NCBI GenBank assembly: GCA_964575975.1
Contig: CAZNTU010000085.1
Coordinates: 1 to 22,970, forward strand
Source of the DNA: G963674505 sp964575975
GTDB lineage: Bacteria; Desulfobacterota; Desulfobacteria; Desulfobacterales; SKZT01
Direction: 5' to 3'
Length of the DNA stretch: 22,970 nt
In this document: one piece after another, positions 1 through 8,030 of the stretch
Layout: each line of letters opens with the position of its first letter
Position numbering within the stretch: position 1 is the first letter of the stretch
Notes under the pieces: model-generated
What the model was told of the DNA's origin: nothing
The model's database searches: none
Seen by the model: only the letters and a program-made list of their open reading frames with translations
Translations under genes and position numbers: made by a program

Positions 1-130
1 CCATTATTTTGGAAACGACTTGTTCCCCTTCATGGCCGGATACAATCCAGTCGGCAGTCCTTTCGGCCTCGTACAGCGTCTTTTCCGCAATCCGGGCGGC
101 CTCCCGCAAAACGAAGTCCGACGCCTCCAC
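1..130 (-). CDS. Partial unknown protein cut by left window edge
   Basis: An open frame on the minus strand runs from a GTG at 130 to the window edge (43 codons visible). The peptide reads as an amphipathic, Ala/Glu-rich helix (VEASDFVLREAARIAEKTLY and onward), with GC-rich third positions like the neighbouring helicase gene, so I believe it is coding. The start is uncertain. The GTG sits directly behind a GGGAGGA that is closer than a normal Shine-Dalgarno spacing. The same frame stays open up to an ATG at 226, but the extra 32 codons look less coding-like. It lies downstream of the helicase in the same direction. I do not recognise the family. Confidence 0.4.
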   Translation of the reverse strand, partial: MEASDFVLREAARIAEKTLYEAERTADWIVSGHEGEQVVSKIM

Positions 131-313
131 TCCTCCCGTTCGGGAAAAACTTCGAATCGAACCGCAAACGGCTATGTTTTTTCCCGCACGGGAATGATAC
201 GGCTTTTGCCTCACGGAAATCAACATAAATTACCGTTCGGGAAAATTCGGGAGGAAACGAACCACGAAGGCGCAAAGATAGTGATGTCTCGCGAACGGAC
301 TGCCGCTCGCCGC
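131..313. other. Short intergenic region with small repeats
   Basis: This gap separates the helicase stop from the edge gene. A 13-base direct repeat CCGTTCGGGAAAA occurs at 136-148 and 233-245. A small perfect inverted repeat TTCCCG-CA-CGGGAA lies near 180-193. Around 260-277 is AACCACGAAGGCGCAAAG, which resembles a loosely conserved intergenic motif seen in many bacterial genomes. No promoter or terminator can be assigned. Confidence 0.3.
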
Positions 314-2869
314 TTATTGTCCGATCTCGACCACTCCGCTCATTTGTCCGAAAAGTTCCTCGTCCAAATCGACGATTTCACCGTCGCGGGCGAAGGCTCG
401 TTCCATGCGGGCGAAGACGTCGGTGCCGGCCTGGCGCTTCAGGCATTCCAGGTCGCCTACGATGGCGATGGCGCGGCGGCAGCGGGTGTGGGCCACGTTG
501 ATGCGGTTGAGGTTGTCCACGAACCCGATTCCCTTGTCTTTGTTGCTTCGCACGTAGCTGATGAGGACTATGTCGCTTTCGCCTCCCTGGAAACTGTCGA
601 CGGTGGCGATCTTGACGTTCAGAAAAACGTTCCAGGCCGATTGGGCGACGGTACGGGGGAGGAACTCCTTGACCGTTTCGTACTGGAGGAGTTCCCTGAT
701 TCGGGCGGCCTGGAGCTTGTACGGGGTGATGACGGCGATCTGATCGAGGGGATAGGTCGATACGGCCTCCAGCAGGAGATGGCGGCAGACGTAGGCTTCG
801 CAGGGGTTCTCGATTCCGATTCTGGCGTCTTCCACGACGACTTTTTCGCCTTTCACGTTTTCGGGGAGAAAGCTCGTGCAATAGAAGCGCAGGGTGGAGC
901 GGGGATATTTCTTTTTTCTCTGGTAATAGGGGAGCCGGAAATATTCCGCCTTTTCGCTTGTCTTGACGATGGCGTTGTAGAACAGCGTGGAGGAAAATCG
1001 CATGAGGCGGGGGTTTTGGCATCGGTAGGAGCGCTCGAGCATGATCAAGGGGGCTTTGCGCTCGGCGGCCAGCCATTCGAGGGCACCGCAATCGACGATT
1101 CGTTTGGTTTCGGCCGGGATTTTGCCCTGTTCCCGGCGCAGCCGTTTGAGCGCTTCGGCCGAGAGGGGAAACGGGGGAAGCTGCTGCTGGTCTCCGAAGA
1201 CGACCGCGCGTTTTCCCAATTGGGCGCACAGCAGGAACTCGTCCATGCGGGACATGCCGGCTTCGTCGAAGATCACCCAGTCGAAGTGGCCCCTTTGCTT
1301 GAAGTCGCCGTTGACCACCTTGTCGGTCAGCGCTCTCACGTGGGTCGCGGCGTATACGGCGCCCGTTTTTCCGGGCTTGTACTTTTTGAGGAACCGGTCC
1401 GCGTTTTCGGGGTCGTCGGCCCAGCAGGTGTCGCGGATGATCGGATCGATTTTCGTGCCTATGCCGAACCGGAGGATGGGGAGATCCAGAAGGGACATGC
1501 AGACGTTGTCCACGGCCTTGTTGGAGGGCGCCGTTATCAAGAGGCGGCATCCCCGCTCGCAAAGGTCCCGTATGATCCGGGACAGGACCCATGTCTTGCC
1601 CGCGCCGGGAGGGCCTTGCACCGCCGCGAACGGGTTTTTCGGGTCGGTCGCCGCCGCCCAGGCGCGATACTGGGAGAAGTCCATGTCGGCGACGGCTTGT
1701 CCCTTACGATCTCCGTTTCCCTGCCCGGGAATCGTAATCGCGGCCGAATCCAAGCCAAGCAGGACTCGAAGGACGCCCTGCACCCGGTCGGGATCTTTTG
1801 CGACCAGGTTGCAAAGGGCTTCCATGCCGTACATGACGATCTTGTGCGGGGCGGTTTGCGGCCTGAGATACAGGCTTTCCAGGTTCTTCCCCTCGCCCGC
1901 GACTTCCCAGAGGATTTCTCCGTAAAGAGTATCGTAGTCGAACAGGCCGACCAGGAAAACGCCCACGCGGTTTTTCCTGGCGGAATCGAGCACGTCGAGC
2001 CTTGCGCCCTCGTGGAAGACCATGTCCCCCTCGTTTTTCACCCTTACGACGGTGCGCGACGGATCTTCGGTCGAAACGGGCTCGGAATTCTTCAAGGAGA
2101 AAGCGTAGGTGTTTACGGCCTCCTGGTTGAAACGCGCCATGACCCGGAGAAGCTCCAGTTCCTGGAGGATTTGCCACTTGGTTTTGGGAGGGACTTCGCG
2201 CGTTTCGGCGGCGGGGGCGCCGCCGTCTTTGTCCGCGGCGGCCGTGCGTCCGTATGCGAAGGACTGCTCCATGGGAAGGCAGAGTTGGGAACTGAGATCG
2301 TCGATGGCCATGTCGCAGGCGGCCGTTTCCACCAGTTTTTTGATTTCGGCGGCCGACAGCTTGGCCATCCGGTTCAAGAACGCTTTGTCGTAGCTTTCGT
2401 GAAGCTCCCCCAGCATCTCGACGAATTCCGTCTTTTTCAGCTTGAATACGTCCGCGTCCGGTTTTTCGTCTAATACCATGTCGATCACGTCGTAGACCAC
2501 CTCGATTTTTTCGCCGTCGCTCGAGGCCGGTTCGGACGGTTCTTTCTGTTCGCCCTTTTGGAATTCGACTTTTCCGTCCTTGATCGCAAGGGGAAAACGA
2601 TGTTGGCCCTTCGCGTCCTCGGCGACCATTTCCGGAAGGCTTTCCCCGAAGTTCCAAGCCAAGCGGACCAGGAACTTGCGTTTTCCCGGGAGCCGCAACG
2701 CGCGGCCTCCGATGGCCAGGTCGGGCCCCGCCGCTTCGAAGGCTTTAGGGCGGAAGGACTGCTCCCAGGCCTCGAACGCGGTGACGGACTTGATAAGTTC
2801 GGGATTGGTGGGCCAGCGACTCTCCAATTCGGATAAATATTGTTCCAGCTTTTCGATTTCGGTTTTCAT
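314..2869 (-). CDS. UPF1-like superfamily 1 DNA/RNA helicase (AAA_11/AAA_12 type)
   Basis: An 851-residue ATP-dependent helicase of the UPF1/DNA2/SMUBP2 class (SF1B), expected to unwind nucleic acid in the cytoplasm. All core motifs are visible: Walker A GPPGAGKT at about 419-426, motif II DEAG at 535-538, motif III GDQQQLPP at 559-566, a SYRC motif near 614, motif V VDSFQGGES near 758, and motif VI NVAHTRCRR near 791. The first 400 residues have no motif I recognise and are probably an accessory or substrate domain. I chose the ATG at 2869. An in-frame TTG at 2890 would add seven residues, and neither start has a clear Shine-Dalgarno sequence. It follows the efflux and DUF3783-like genes in the same direction. 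Its target is unknown; a role in DNA repair or RNA metabolism is inference. Confidence 0.92.
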   Translation of the reverse strand: MKTEIEKLEQYLSELESRWPTNPELIKSVTAFEAWEQSFRPKAFEAAGPDLAIGGRALRLPGKRKFLVRLAWNFGESLPEMVAEDAKGQHRFPLAIKDGKVEFQKGEQKEPSEPASSDGEKIEVVYDVIDMVLDEKPDADVFKLKKTEFVEMLGELHESYDKAFLNRMAKLSAAEIKKLVETAACDMAIDDLSSQLCLPMEQSFAYGRTAAADKDGGAPAAETREVPPKTKWQILQELELLRVMARFNQEAVNTYAFSLKNSEPVSTEDPSRTVVRVKNEGDMVFHEGARLDVLDSARKNRVGVFLVGLFDYDTLYGEILWEVAGEGKNLESLYLRPQTAPHKIVMYGMEALCNLVAKDPDRVQGVLRVLLGLDSAAITIPGQGNGDRKGQAVADMDFSQYRAWAAATDPKNPFAAVQGPPGAGKTWVLSRIIRDLCERGCRLLITAPSNKAVDNVCMSLLDLPILRFGIGTKIDPIIRDTCWADDPENADRFLKKYKPGKTGAVYAATHVRALTDKVVNGDFKQRGHFDWVIFDEAGMSRMDEFLLCAQLGKRAVVFGDQQQLPPFPLSAEALKRLRREQGKIPAETKRIVDCGALEWLAAERKAPLIMLERSYRCQNPRLMRFSSTLFYNAIVKTSEKAEYFRLPYYQRKKKYPRSTLRFYCTSFLPENVKGEKVVVEDARIGIENPCEAYVCRHLLLEAVSTYPLDQIAVITPYKLQAARIRELLQYETVKEFLPRTVAQSAWNVFLNVKIATVDSFQGGESDIVLISYVRSNKDKGIGFVDNLNRINVAHTRCRRAIAIVGDLECLKRQAGTDVFARMERAFARDGEIVDLDEELFGQMSGVVEIGQ

Positions 2870-2908
2870 GTTTTGCGAATTAATTGTCAAACGTAATTTG
2901 GTCCATCG

Positions 2909-3004
2909 TTAAAAGGGCGCATCATAGCAAGATTCGGGCGTGAATTCAAACAAGTCGTCGAACGCCGGTACGTCGATCGGCAGTTTCGGCGGATTTGCGT
3001 CCAT
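2909..3004 (-). CDS. Possible 31-residue small protein between DUF3783-like gene and helicase
   Basis: An ATG at 3004, 10 bases past the stop of the upstream gene, opens a 31-codon frame ending in TAA at 2909-2911, 39 bases before the helicase ATG. The peptide is acidic and proline-rich (begins MDANPPKLPIDVPAFDDLFE and ends in CYDAPF). Its codons favour G/C at the third position, like the flanking genes. There is no strong Shine-Dalgarno sequence, so reinitiation after the upstream stop would be needed. No family is recognised. It could be a real small protein of the operon, a leader peptide for the helicase, or chance. Confidence 0.35.
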   Translation of the reverse strand: MDANPPKLPIDVPAFDDLFEFTPESCYDAPF

Positions 3005-3014
3005 TGCAGGTATT

Positions 3015-3461
3015 TTATTCCTGTTTCTGTTCTTGTTCCGCTTTTCTTTTCTGCATCGCGCAACGTTCCGCCTCCAATTCGGTCAACAGCGCCTTCAGGG
3101 TCCAGGTTTCGGATGTGGGGGTGAGCACCGCCCAGAGGGACTGGCCCATGCCGGCTTGTCTGCAAGTCGCCATGAGGACCGGGAGTTGTTTTTGCGCGAT
3201 TCCGCCCACGACGACGGCGCGGGGAAGCTCCGAGTCGGTTTCCCGTCCGCTGTCGCCGGGGCGGGACATGAGGTCGGACAGGAGCAAGTCGGCGTCCTCT
3301 CCGCCCGCCCACCCGATGGGAACGTCGGCAAGTCCGGCCATTTCCATGACTTTAAGGAACTTGGACCGGACCTCTGCCGAAAAGCCGCACAGAAGCAGCT
3401 TCCTGGGGCCGTAAAGAGGTTCGTCCGTCTGGGAAAGTTTCGTGAAAGTGGATTTGCTCAT
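3015..3461 (-). CDS. DUF3783-like small protein
   Basis: A 148-residue soluble protein. The pattern of an early LLCGFSAE segment, a Gly/Asp-rich middle and a late WTLKALLTELEAER segment is what I associate with DUF3783 proteins, whose function is unknown. The C-terminal 20 residues are a charged Lys/Glu/Gln tail (KRKAEQEQKQE). The start ATG at 3461 is well placed behind AAAGGAAG. It begins 21 bases after the RND pump stop, so it is very likely cotranscribed with the efflux genes, although nothing in it suggests membrane location or transport. The domain call rests on recalled pattern similarity only. Confidence 0.7.
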   Translation of the reverse strand: MSKSTFTKLSQTDEPLYGPRKLLLCGFSAEVRSKFLKVMEMAGLADVPIGWAGGEDADLLLSDLMSRPGDSGRETDSELPRAVVVGGIAQKQLPVLMATCRQAGMGQSLWAVLTPTSETWTLKALLTELEAERCAMQKRKAEQEQKQE

Positions 3462-3482
3462 CGTTCTTCCTTTCTTTGTTAT

Positions 3483-6400
3483 TCAATGCGATTCGGAGGC
3501 GGAGGCTTGCGCGGGCGCATGACCGGCAAGGGATTTAAGATCTTCCAGGATCAAATAGAAAACGGGGACCAGGATCAACGTGATCGCGGTCGCGAACACC
3601 ACCCCGAATCCCAAGGACAGGGCCATCGGGATAAGAAATCTCGCCTGCCGCGACGTTTCCAGGATCATGGGCGCGAGACCTCCGAAGGTGGTAAGCGTCG
3701 TCAGGATAATTGGTCGAAAACGGTGGATGCCCGACGCGTGGATCGCCTCCAGTGGGCTCATGCCCGCGTTCCTCCGCCGGTTGGCGAAGTCGATCAATAC
3801 CAGCGAGTCGTTCACCACGACTCCGGAGAGAGCCACTAGGCCGAACATGCTCAGGATGCTGAGGCTGTATCCCATGATAACGTGTCCGACGACCGCCCCG
3901 ACTATTCCGAATGGAATTGCCAGCATGATGAGTAACGGCTGGACGTAGCTGTTCAAGGGGACGGCGAGCATGGCGAATATGACGAGCATGGCCGCCCCCA
4001 GTCCTTTAAGAAGGCTTTGCATGCTCTCCCGCTGATCGGCTTGGTGGCCCTCGAAGCTGTACGCGAGTCCGGGATATTTCCTTTGCAGCTCGGGAAGAGC
4101 CTCGGTCTTCACCGAGGCCAGTATTTGTCCCGCCTGGCTCCGCGGAGTAACATCGGCCGATACGGTAACGATTCTTCTGCCTTGCCTTCGACCGATGTCG
4201 GTGTAGGCCCTTCCGCGAGAGACCGTCACAGCGTCCGCAAGAGGAATTTCCGTGCCGTTCGGGGCCTTCAGAATCATTTCCTCGAGGCTGTATTCGGTAA
4301 CGCGCTCGTTGCGAGGCAGCCGCACCATTACCTTGACTTCGTTGCGTCCCCTTTGTTGTCTCAACGCCTCTGCGCCGTAGAAGGCGTGCCGAACCTGCCT
4401 GGCCACCTCCCGGGCCTCCAGTCCCAAACTCCTCGCCTCGGGTTTGATGTTGAAGTCGATCTGTTGCTTGCCGGGCGAGAAGCCGTCGTCGATATCCGTT
4501 ACGTTGGAATAGTAACGGAGGGCTTCCGCAAGCTCGGCGCTGGCCTTTTCCAAAAGCGCCATGTTTTGGTGGCTCAGTTCCACCGATATGGCCGAGCCTC
4601 GCCCGGGGCCGCCGGCGTCCGACTCGAACTTAAGCGTTTCCAGCCCCGGGACGGGTCCGGTTTCCTCCCTCCACAGCCGGGTCGTCTCGGCCGTGGAAAT
4701 CGGCCGCGCCTCGGGAGGAGTCAAATAAAGGCGTACTTCCACGGCATTGTCGTTGATGCTCGAATAAATTCCGCTCACAAGCTTTTCTCCGCCGTTCCCC
4801 TCGATGGTACTCCTCGCGGACGACAGCAGCTTCCTTTCCACTTCGCGGGCTTTTTCGAACGCCGTGCCAAAAGGAAGCACGGCCGTGGCAATGGCGTAGT
4901 CGGATTCGATCTTGGGAAACAGCTCGAATCCAAGACGGCCGCTTTTTAGGTATCCGTATGTAACGAGCAGTACCGCCGCGCCAACGGCCATGGTGAGGTA
5001 TCTCCAGCGAATTGCGGCGTGGAGGAACGGTCCGTAGACTTTGTTGACGAAGTCGGTGAAAGAATCCCCGAACTTTTGCTGAAGGCGCACGATACCCCCG
5101 AAAACGCCCGATGGAGTCCTCGACCGGCGGTGGCCGATATGGGCCGGGAGTATGAACAAACTCTCGACGAGCGAAATCGCGAAAACACTGATGACTACCA
5201 GCGGGATTTGTCTGAAGATTTTCCCCATCGTACCCGGAACGAACAGTATGGGGAGAAAGGCCACGATATTGGTCAGGACGGTGAAATTGATGGGCACGGC
5301 GATTTCCCGCGCGCCTCGAACCGCCGCCTTGAACCAGGTTTCTCCCTGCTGGCGGCGATAGTATATGTTTTCCCCCACTATAATGGCGTCGTCCACCACG
5401 ATACCCAGCGTCACGATGAAGGCGAACAGAGAAACCATGTTGATGCTAACGCCCATGGCGTTCAGGAAGAAAAACGAACCCATGAAGGATATGGGTATTC
5501 CGAGACTGACCCAAAAAGCGAGACGAGGTTCCAGGAAAAGAGCCAAGAGCAAAAAAACCAGAACGAGGCCGAGACAGCCGTTTTTCATCAGGAGTCCCAG
5601 GCGCTGGCGATAGACGGCCGAACTGTCGTTCTGAACATCTACCTGGAGTCCTTCGGGGAGGATCGCGTTGATTTCCTCCACGACTCGCCTGGCGGCGTCC
5701 GAAACGGAAATGGGGGTTTGCTCGCCGACGCGGTAGACGTCGATCATCACCGCCGGCAAACCGTTGAAGCTGGACGAGACCGTCGTCTCTTCGAAACCGT
5801 CCTTGATTTCCGCGATATCCTCCAGCAGGAGGCGGGTACCTTCGGCCGTGGCGATGACGGGGATTTTCGCGAACTCGTGGCCGAAGTCGCGCCTTTCCTT
5901 CATGCGCACAAGGATGTCCCCGCCCTCGGTCTTGATGGCGCCTCCGGGAAGCTCCACGGAAGCCCTTCCGATGCGGTGGGCTACGTCCTCGAGGGTAAGG
6001 GAGTAGGTTCTAAGGGTGTCTTGCGGAATTTCGACGGCGATCTCGTAGTTTCTAACCGACGTGACCTCCACCTGGGTGATGTCCGGGTCCTGCAGGAGGC
6101 GATCCCGGATGTACTCCGCATATTCGCGAAGCACCCGTTCGCTCTGGTCTCCGTAGAGGGCCAGGCTGACGACATAGCGCTTCCGGGCGACGATCGCCAC
6201 CACGGGCTCTTCTGCCTCGTCGGGGAACGACGTGATGCGGTCCACCTCGTTTTTAATCTCCTGGGAGAGCCTTTGCATGTCTTCGCCTTCGATCATGTCG
6301 ATGGTGACGGTCGCGGAGCCTTCCCTGGCCGTGGAGCGAATCTCGTCGATTCCCTCCAGCCCCCCAACCGCCTCCTCGATGGCCAGGATTATGCCCCGTT

Positions 6401-6611
6401 CGACTTCATGGGGGCTCGCGCCGGGGTACGGCACGGTGATGCGCACCTGGTCCGTATCGAAATCCGGGAATACCTCCTGCTTGATGTTGAGCGCCAGAAA
6501 GATCCCGCCCGCCAGGAGCACCGCCATGAGAAGGTTGGCCGCCACCGAATGGCCGGCCATCCAGGCGATGGGCCCCTTTTTGAATTCCGACGAAGATTTG
6601 TCGTGTTCCAT
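3483..6611 (-). CDS. RND multidrug efflux permease, HAE1/AcrB-like
   Basis: A 1042-residue inner-membrane proton/drug antiporter, the usual length for the hydrophobe/amphiphile efflux (HAE1) family. It has the family layout: an N-terminal transmembrane helix (residues about 22-42), a large periplasmic loop, a six-helix block from about 340, a second periplasmic loop, and a final helix block. The proton-relay pair sits in VVDDAI at D407/D408, the same numbering as AcrB. The second half has the matching VVVNDSLVLIDFANRRR segment. It starts one base after the stop of the membrane-fusion gene, indicating translational coupling. With the fusion protein and outer-membrane factor it forms a complete tripartite pump. 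Substrate cannot be predicted; heavy-metal (HME) transporters seem less likely from the helix 4 motif. Confidence 0.96.
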   Translation of the reverse strand: MEHDKSSSEFKKGPIAWMAGHSVAANLLMAVLLAGGIFLALNIKQEVFPDFDTDQVRITVPYPGASPHEVERGIILAIEEAVGGLEGIDEIRSTAREGSATVTIDMIEGEDMQRLSQEIKNEVDRITSFPDEAEEPVVAIVARKRYVVSLALYGDQSERVLREYAEYIRDRLLQDPDITQVEVTSVRNYEIAVEIPQDTLRTYSLTLEDVAHRIGRASVELPGGAIKTEGGDILVRMKERRDFGHEFAKIPVIATAEGTRLLLEDIAEIKDGFEETTVSSSFNGLPAVMIDVYRVGEQTPISVSDAARRVVEEINAILPEGLQVDVQNDSSAVYRQRLGLLMKNGCLGLVLVFLLLALFLEPRLAFWVSLGIPISFMGSFFFLNAMGVSINMVSLFAFIVTLGIVVDDAIIVGENIYYRRQQGETWFKAAVRGAREIAVPINFTVLTNIVAFLPILFVPGTMGKIFRQIPLVVISVFAISLVESLFILPAHIGHRRSRTPSGVFGGIVRLQQKFGDSFTDFVNKVYGPFLHAAIRWRYLTMAVGAAVLLVTYGYLKSGRLGFELFPKIESDYAIATAVLPFGTAFEKAREVERKLLSSARSTIEGNGGEKLVSGIYSSINDNAVEVRLYLTPPEARPISTAETTRLWREETGPVPGLETLKFESDAGGPGRGSAISVELSHQNMALLEKASAELAEALRYYSNVTDIDDGFSPGKQQIDFNIKPEARSLGLEAREVARQVRHAFYGAEALRQQRGRNEVKVMVRLPRNERVTEYSLEEMILKAPNGTEIPLADAVTVSRGRAYTDIGRRQGRRIVTVSADVTPRSQAGQILASVKTEALPELQRKYPGLAYSFEGHQADQRESMQSLLKGLGAAMLVIFAMLAVPLNSYVQPLLIMLAIPFGIVGAVVGHVIMGYSLSILSMFGLVALSGVVVNDSLVLIDFANRRRNAGMSPLEAIHASGIHRFRPIILTTLTTFGGLAPMILETSRQARFLIPMALSLGFGVVFATAITLILVPVFYLILEDLKSLAGHAPAQASASESH

Positions 6612-6612
6612 G

Positions 6613-7908
6613 TTACGATTTTTCCTGTTTTCCCGAGGAACCTTCCGTTTCTTCCGCTTCGTCGGTTGTCGGCGGGTTCGACGCGGCGGCGCCTTTGGAT
6701 TCCAATTGGACTGGCATGCCGTCCACTGGCGCCCCCAGATCGGAGACGATCAGTTTCATGCCCGGTTCAAGTCCGTCCCGCACCAACACGAGTCTTTCGT
6801 CTTTCCAGACGGGTTGCACCTCCCGGATTTTCAGTCTGTCATCGTCTCCGACGGTCCAGACGAACGCGTTGTCTCTGAGGGCGGAACGGGGAATTTCGAA
6901 GACGTCCTCCAGCCTTCTCCCTTCGATTTGGACGCGCACGTATTCCCCGAGGAGCAGGGGAGGGCGGTCCCGGGATTCCCGCTCCAGCATGAGCGGGTCT
7001 TCGACTTCGATCAGAACCCTTGCCATGCGTCCCTCGCTCGAAAGATCGCCCATGAGGCGAACCACCCGGCCCTCGATTCGGGATCCCTGCGCGAAGGTCA
7101 CGCCCGCTTTGGATCCGGGCTCCCCCTCTTTTTGGGGAATGTCGATCCAGCTTAGCCTTTCTATGGGAACAGAGGCCATCACCCTGTAGGAATCCGTGCC
7201 GACTACGCGTGCCATGGTTTCCTGGTTGGTCACTTGCGATCCCAAGTCCACTTTTTTTTCAAGTACCATCGCGTTGAAGGGAATGGTTATTTCGGTGCGA
7301 GACAAATCCAGTTCGGATTTCTTTACTTCGGCCTCGGCGGCGGCCAGTTCGGCCCGGGCCTTTTCCAAATGCGGTTTGCGAAGGGCAAGCTCGATTTCCC
7401 TTTCCTTGGCGTCCGCGGCAAGGCCGAGCAGTTCCCATTCGCGCTTGGCCACCTCTTGCCTTCCCAGTTCGAGCTTCAATGCGTACGTGGCGTCGGCGAG
7501 AGCCTTTTTCTTCTGGGCCAGAGCCAGCTTGTAGTCCTCGGGATCGATCCGGAGAATCCTCGTTCCGGCCTTTATAACGCCTCCCGCCTCGAACTCCGGA
7601 TGCACGTAGACGATCTCGCCGGAGACCCTGGACTTCAATTCCACTTCGCGTGCCGAGGTCACCAAGCCCATAGCGTTGACCTCCACGGGATAGACCGCCG
7701 GCACGAGAGTTTGGACCTGTACCATGGGCGCGAGTCTTTCCGGGGGACGTCTGGTGCTTTTGGGGCCGGTATCCTTCAGGTATGACGCCACCGCCATACC
7801 TGCGCCGATCACGATTATCGGAAGCATGATTTTCAATGCGAGCTTCAATCCGCTCGACGAGGGCTTCGCGTTTTCGTTGTCGCTGTTCGATTTCACTTTT
7901 TCTTCCAT
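6613..7908 (-). CDS. RND efflux periplasmic adaptor (membrane-fusion protein)
   Basis: A 431-residue HlyD/AcrA-type adaptor linking the inner-membrane pump to the outer-membrane channel. A short cytoplasmic N-terminus is followed by one membrane anchor (about residues 22-44, LKLALKIMLPIIVIGAG). Then comes a biotinyl-lipoyl-like segment (ELKSRVSGEIVYVHPEFEAG), an Ala/Lys/Glu-rich coiled-coil hairpin at about 125-205, the second lipoyl half (TEITIPFNAMVLEKKVDLG), and a beta-barrel plus membrane-proximal domain. The tail is acidic and Ser/Glu-rich. I start it at the ATG at 7908. The frame stays open to 8082, overlapping the upstream gene by 52 bases, but that extension includes a second hydrophobic stretch not expected in the family. 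Confidence 0.93.
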   Translation of the reverse strand: MEEKVKSNSDNENAKPSSSGLKLALKIMLPIIVIGAGMAVASYLKDTGPKSTRRPPERLAPMVQVQTLVPAVYPVEVNAMGLVTSAREVELKSRVSGEIVYVHPEFEAGGVIKAGTRILRIDPEDYKLALAQKKKALADATYALKLELGRQEVAKREWELLGLAADAKEREIELALRKPHLEKARAELAAAEAEVKKSELDLSRTEITIPFNAMVLEKKVDLGSQVTNQETMARVVGTDSYRVMASVPIERLSWIDIPQKEGEPGSKAGVTFAQGSRIEGRVVRLMGDLSSEGRMARVLIEVEDPLMLERESRDRPPLLLGEYVRVQIEGRRLEDVFEIPRSALRDNAFVWTVGDDDRLKIREVQPVWKDERLVLVRDGLEPGMKLIVSDLGAPVDGMPVQLESKGAAASNPPTTDEAEETEGSSGKQEKS

Positions 7909-8030
7909 GGTCTGTATTTTTCGTTTCGTATTGCGGGAGCGAACCGGGACTGTTCGCAAGCTGTTCAATATAAGTATTATGGCAAACAGGGCAAGCGAAC
8001 GCAAACGGACGAGACCGGCGCCGGCTTGGT

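Noticed and set aside
20..2473. Very long plus-strand open frame (817 codons) opposite the helicase; similar long antisense frames at 5019-6878, 8119-9822 and 19796-21352.
   Set aside because: They mirror genes with clear family motifs on the other strand, their translations show no domain, and long antisense frames are expected from GC-rich third positions.
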